17,210 nt of DNA from positions 1 through 17,210 of the forward strand of contig JAICRS010000034.1 of NCBI GenBank assembly GCA_025966335.1, in the 5' to 3' direction. A model generated the notes under the pieces. That model ran no database searches and was not told the DNA's origin. It saw only the letters and a program-made list of their open reading frames with translations. The position numbers and the translations under genes are program-made. Source of the stretch: Nocardioidaceae bacterium. Its GTDB lineage: Bacteria > Actinomycetota > Actinomycetes > Propionibacteriales > Nocardioidaceae. Positions 15,732-17,210 of this stretch are shown here, piece after piece (the first letter of the stretch is position 1; every line of letters starts with the position of its first letter).

Positions 15732-16063
15732 CGGTTCATGCCGCGGGAGAGCTCGTCGACGAGGCCGCTCTGGTCGGCGATCTGCGCGCGCAGGATGCCG
15801 CGGGCGGCCGAGAGCAGGTCACGCACCTCCGGCACGGCCAGCGAGTAGATCACCTCTCCGCCCTCCCGCCGCTGGGTGACCAGGCCGCTGCGGCGCAGGA
15901 CGGACAGCTGCTGGGACAGGTTGCTGGCCTCGATCTCGATGGCGGCCAGCAGCTCGTGCACCGGTCGCGGCTTCTCGCTGAGCAGCTCGAGGACCCTTAT
16001 CCGGGCGGGGTGGCCGAGCGTGCGGAAGAACTCCGCCTTCGCCTGGTACAGCGGAACCGGCAC
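15728..16063 (-). CDS. ArsR-family transcriptional repressor
   Basis: A 111-residue winged helix-turn-helix protein. The fold runs FFRTLGHPARIRVLELLSE, PVHELLAAI, then the recognition helix EASNLSQQLSVLRRSGLV and the wing QRREGGEVIYSLA. There is no cysteine anywhere, so the classical metal-thiolate ELCVC site is missing and the signal must be sensed in another way. The start is GTG at 16063, with AAGGGG 7 bases upstream. Such regulators are often found directly before SulP transporters in actinobacteria, in my experience of the families. A TGAA-N6-TTCA operator lies just upstream, so autorepression is likely. Confidence 0.9.
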   Translation of the reverse strand: MPVPLYQAKAEFFRTLGHPARIRVLELLSEKPRPVHELLAAIEIEASNLSQQLSVLRRSGLVTQRREGGEVIYSLAVPEVRDLLSAARGILRAQIADQSGLVDELSRGMNR

Positions 16064-16088
16064 GCGAGGACCCCTTCGGTCGCGGATG

Positions 16089-16117
16089 ATGACCTGAAGA
16101 ATACTTCATGTCGTCAT
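16089..16117 (-). promoter_or_regulatory. ArsR-type operator overlapping the arsR-sulP promoter
   Basis: A perfect inverted repeat, TGAAG-AATA-CTTCA (16095-16108), sits inside a second one, ATGAC (16089-16093) and GTCAT (16113-16117). The core TGAA-N6-TTCA is the established half-site pattern for ArsR/SmtB repressors. On the minus strand the centre reads TATTCT (16104-16099), a plausible -10 element, so repressor binding would block RNA polymerase. No convincing -35 was seen. Confidence 0.75.
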
Positions 16118-16204
16118 AACCGGGGTTCTGGGCCGCCGCATGCGCAGCCACACCGACCGGCGCTCAACCGGAGATCCGCCCACTTCGACCCGTTTCGCGG
16201 TAAT

Positions 16205-16244
16205 CGGCAGCTGCAACTGCCGGTCCGAGCGGTCGTCGGACCAG
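16205..16244 (-). terminator. Two tandem hairpins after aroE, probable terminator
   Basis: The first stem-loop begins 5 bases past the aroE stop: 7 perfect pairs (16222-16228 with 16236-16242), extendable by two including a G-U pair, around a 7-base loop. The second, CGGCAG/CTGCCG with a 6-base loop (16205-16222), follows at once. There is no U-tract, as in many high-GC terminators. This would insulate arsR-sulP from the aroE transcript. Confidence 0.6.
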
Positions 16245-16248
16245 TCCC

Positions 16249-17079
16249 TCAGCCGAGCGCCCGCTGCCCCGCGGCGCGCATCGCCTCCATCGGCACGTCC
16301 GCGATCCCGGTCATCAACGTGACCTGCAGCGCCGCCTGGTGCACGAGCAGGTCGAGCCCGGAGACCAGCGTGCGCCCCTCCTCGAGGGCGAATGCGGCCA
16401 GCGGGGTCGGCCAGGGCTCGTAGACCACGTCGAAGATGACAGGGGCGGCGCCGGCGAGCCGGACCACCTCCGGTCCCTGCGCGGCGGCCGGGACCGTGGA
16501 GACCACGATGTCCGGCGGCGGCCCTCCTTCGTGGGAAGCCGCGGCGAAGGTCAGCACCTCGACGTCCGGCCGGGCCGGGTGCCTCGCGGCCGCCCGAAGG
16601 GTGTCGGCCGCCCGGCCAGGATCACGCACGACCAGCCGTACGTCGAGACAGCCGAGGCCGGCCAGCGCCAGCACGACGGAGCCGGCCGTCGCTCCCCCGC
16701 CGAGCACGATCGCCGACCGCGGATCGATGTCCGTCCGCTCGCGGATCGCGGCAGCCGCCCCGGGGATGTCGGTGTTGTCGCCCCATCGCCGGCCATGGTC
16801 CAGGACGACGGTGTTGACCGCACCGGACTGCCGCGCCCGGTCGGACAGGTCGTCGAGCAGCGGCACCACCGTGCGTTTGAGGGGCATGGTCAACGACAGC
16901 CCGCGCCAGGAGTCGTCCAGCCCGTCGAGGAATCCGGCCAGCGAGGACTCGGTCACCTCGTGCGCGTCGTACGACCAGTCCAGCCCGAGCTCGACGTACG
17001 CCGCCCGGTGCAGCACCGGCGAGAGCGAGTGCGCGATCGGGCTGCCGAGCACGGCGCAACGGCGGGACGAGGTCGACAC
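16249..17079 (-). CDS. aroE: Shikimate dehydrogenase
   Basis: AroE (276 residues) reduces 3-dehydroshikimate to shikimate with NADPH. The substrate domain has SPIAHSLSPVLHRAAY (17-20 region), catalytic Lys68 in LTMPLKR, Asn89 in AVNTVV and Asp104 in WGDNTD. The nucleotide domain has LGGGATAGS (127-134), a variant of the usual GAGGAAR loop, and VVRDPGRA where the NADP-binding arginine motif lies. VVYEPWPTPL and SGLDLLVHQA close the protein. It starts with GTG at 17079, 7 bases after mltG, with no clear Shine-Dalgarno sequence, so the start rests on homology. Its neighbour mltG is the standard actinobacterial partner. Confidence 0.93.
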   Translation of the reverse strand: MSTSSRRCAVLGSPIAHSLSPVLHRAAYVELGLDWSYDAHEVTESSLAGFLDGLDDSWRGLSLTMPLKRTVVPLLDDLSDRARQSGAVNTVVLDHGRRWGDNTDIPGAAAAIRERTDIDPRSAIVLGGGATAGSVVLALAGLGCLDVRLVVRDPGRAADTLRAAARHPARPDVEVLTFAAASHEGGPPPDIVVSTVPAAAQGPEVVRLAGAAPVIFDVVYEPWPTPLAAFALEEGRTLVSGLDLLVHQAALQVTLMTGIADVPMEAMRAAGQRALG

Positions 17080-17086
17080 CGCCGAC

Positions 17087-17210
17087 TCAGCAGTTGTCCG
17101 ACTGGGAGCACCACTCCTGGAACTCGGCCACGTTCTGCTGGTGCTCGGAGAAGGTCACCGCGAACTTCGTCTCGCCGGTGTCGGGGTTGGTGGTGACGAA
17201 GTAGAGCCAG
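17087..17210 (-). CDS. mltG: Endolytic transglycosylase MltG (C-terminal end only)
   Basis: The last 41 residues of a protein cut by the window edge. They read WLYFVTTNPDTGETKFAVTF, then SEHQQNVAEFQEWC and a short tail. The segment with TGETKFA followed by a helix containing EFQ is the typical C-terminus of YceG/MltG, the membrane-bound lytic transglycosylase that ends glycan-strand synthesis. The position directly before aroE supports this, as in mycobacteria. The catalytic Glu lies outside the window. Confidence 0.85.
   Translation of the reverse strand, partial: WLYFVTTNPDTGETKFAVTFSEHQQNVAEFQEWCSQSDNC

Overview
The window looks like a high-GC (estimated by eye at about 70%) actinobacterial chromosome, most like Nocardioides or a relative in the Propionibacteriales. 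This rests on the strong G/C bias at third codon positions, the gene order, and protein features such as the actinobacterial GICFGNQ form of the CarA glutaminase motif. Every recognised gene is on the minus strand, so the biological reading order runs from base 17210 down to base 1. It is mostly core metabolism. I saw no rRNA, tRNA, insertion sequence, prophage or CRISPR array. The longest gap between genes is about 185 bases.

Layout in transcription order. (1) The 3' end of mltG, then the shikimate gene aroE (17210-16249), followed by two tandem hairpins. (2) A two-gene cassette, an ArsR-family repressor and a SulP anion transporter (16063-14043), with a TGAA-N6-TTCA operator in front of the repressor. 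(3) A lone type IV prepilin peptidase (14010-13255). (4) The shikimate operon aroC-aroK-aroB-aroQ (13219-9974), with stop/start overlaps or an 8-base gap. (5) efp and nusB (9846-8859). (6) An uncharacterised helical protein and a dihydrolipoamide-dehydrogenase-like flavoprotein (8732-6710). (7) The pyrimidine operon pyrR-pyrB-pyrC-(PH-like membrane protein)-carA-carB (6609 to beyond base 1), with carB cut by the window edge.

How it works together. AroE, AroC, AroK, AroB and AroQ are five of the seven steps from DAHP to chorismate. PyrB, PyrC, CarA and CarB give the first three steps of UMP synthesis, with PyrR as UMP/UTP-responsive regulator. The pyr genes from pyrR to carA are joined by 4-base ATGA overlaps, which suggests translational coupling. 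Control probably enters at the pyrR leader, where a hairpin matching the PyrR-binding consensus sits just before the Shine-Dalgarno sequence. The one break in the coupling is the 108-base carA-carB gap, which holds two 27-base direct repeats 51 bases apart.

No wholly new system is evident. The points most worth a second look are the carA-carB repeat, the PyrR leader, the Cys-free ArsR/SulP cassette with its operator, the flavoprotein that lacks the usual His-Glu catalytic pair, and the variant EF-P loop (PGKGG).
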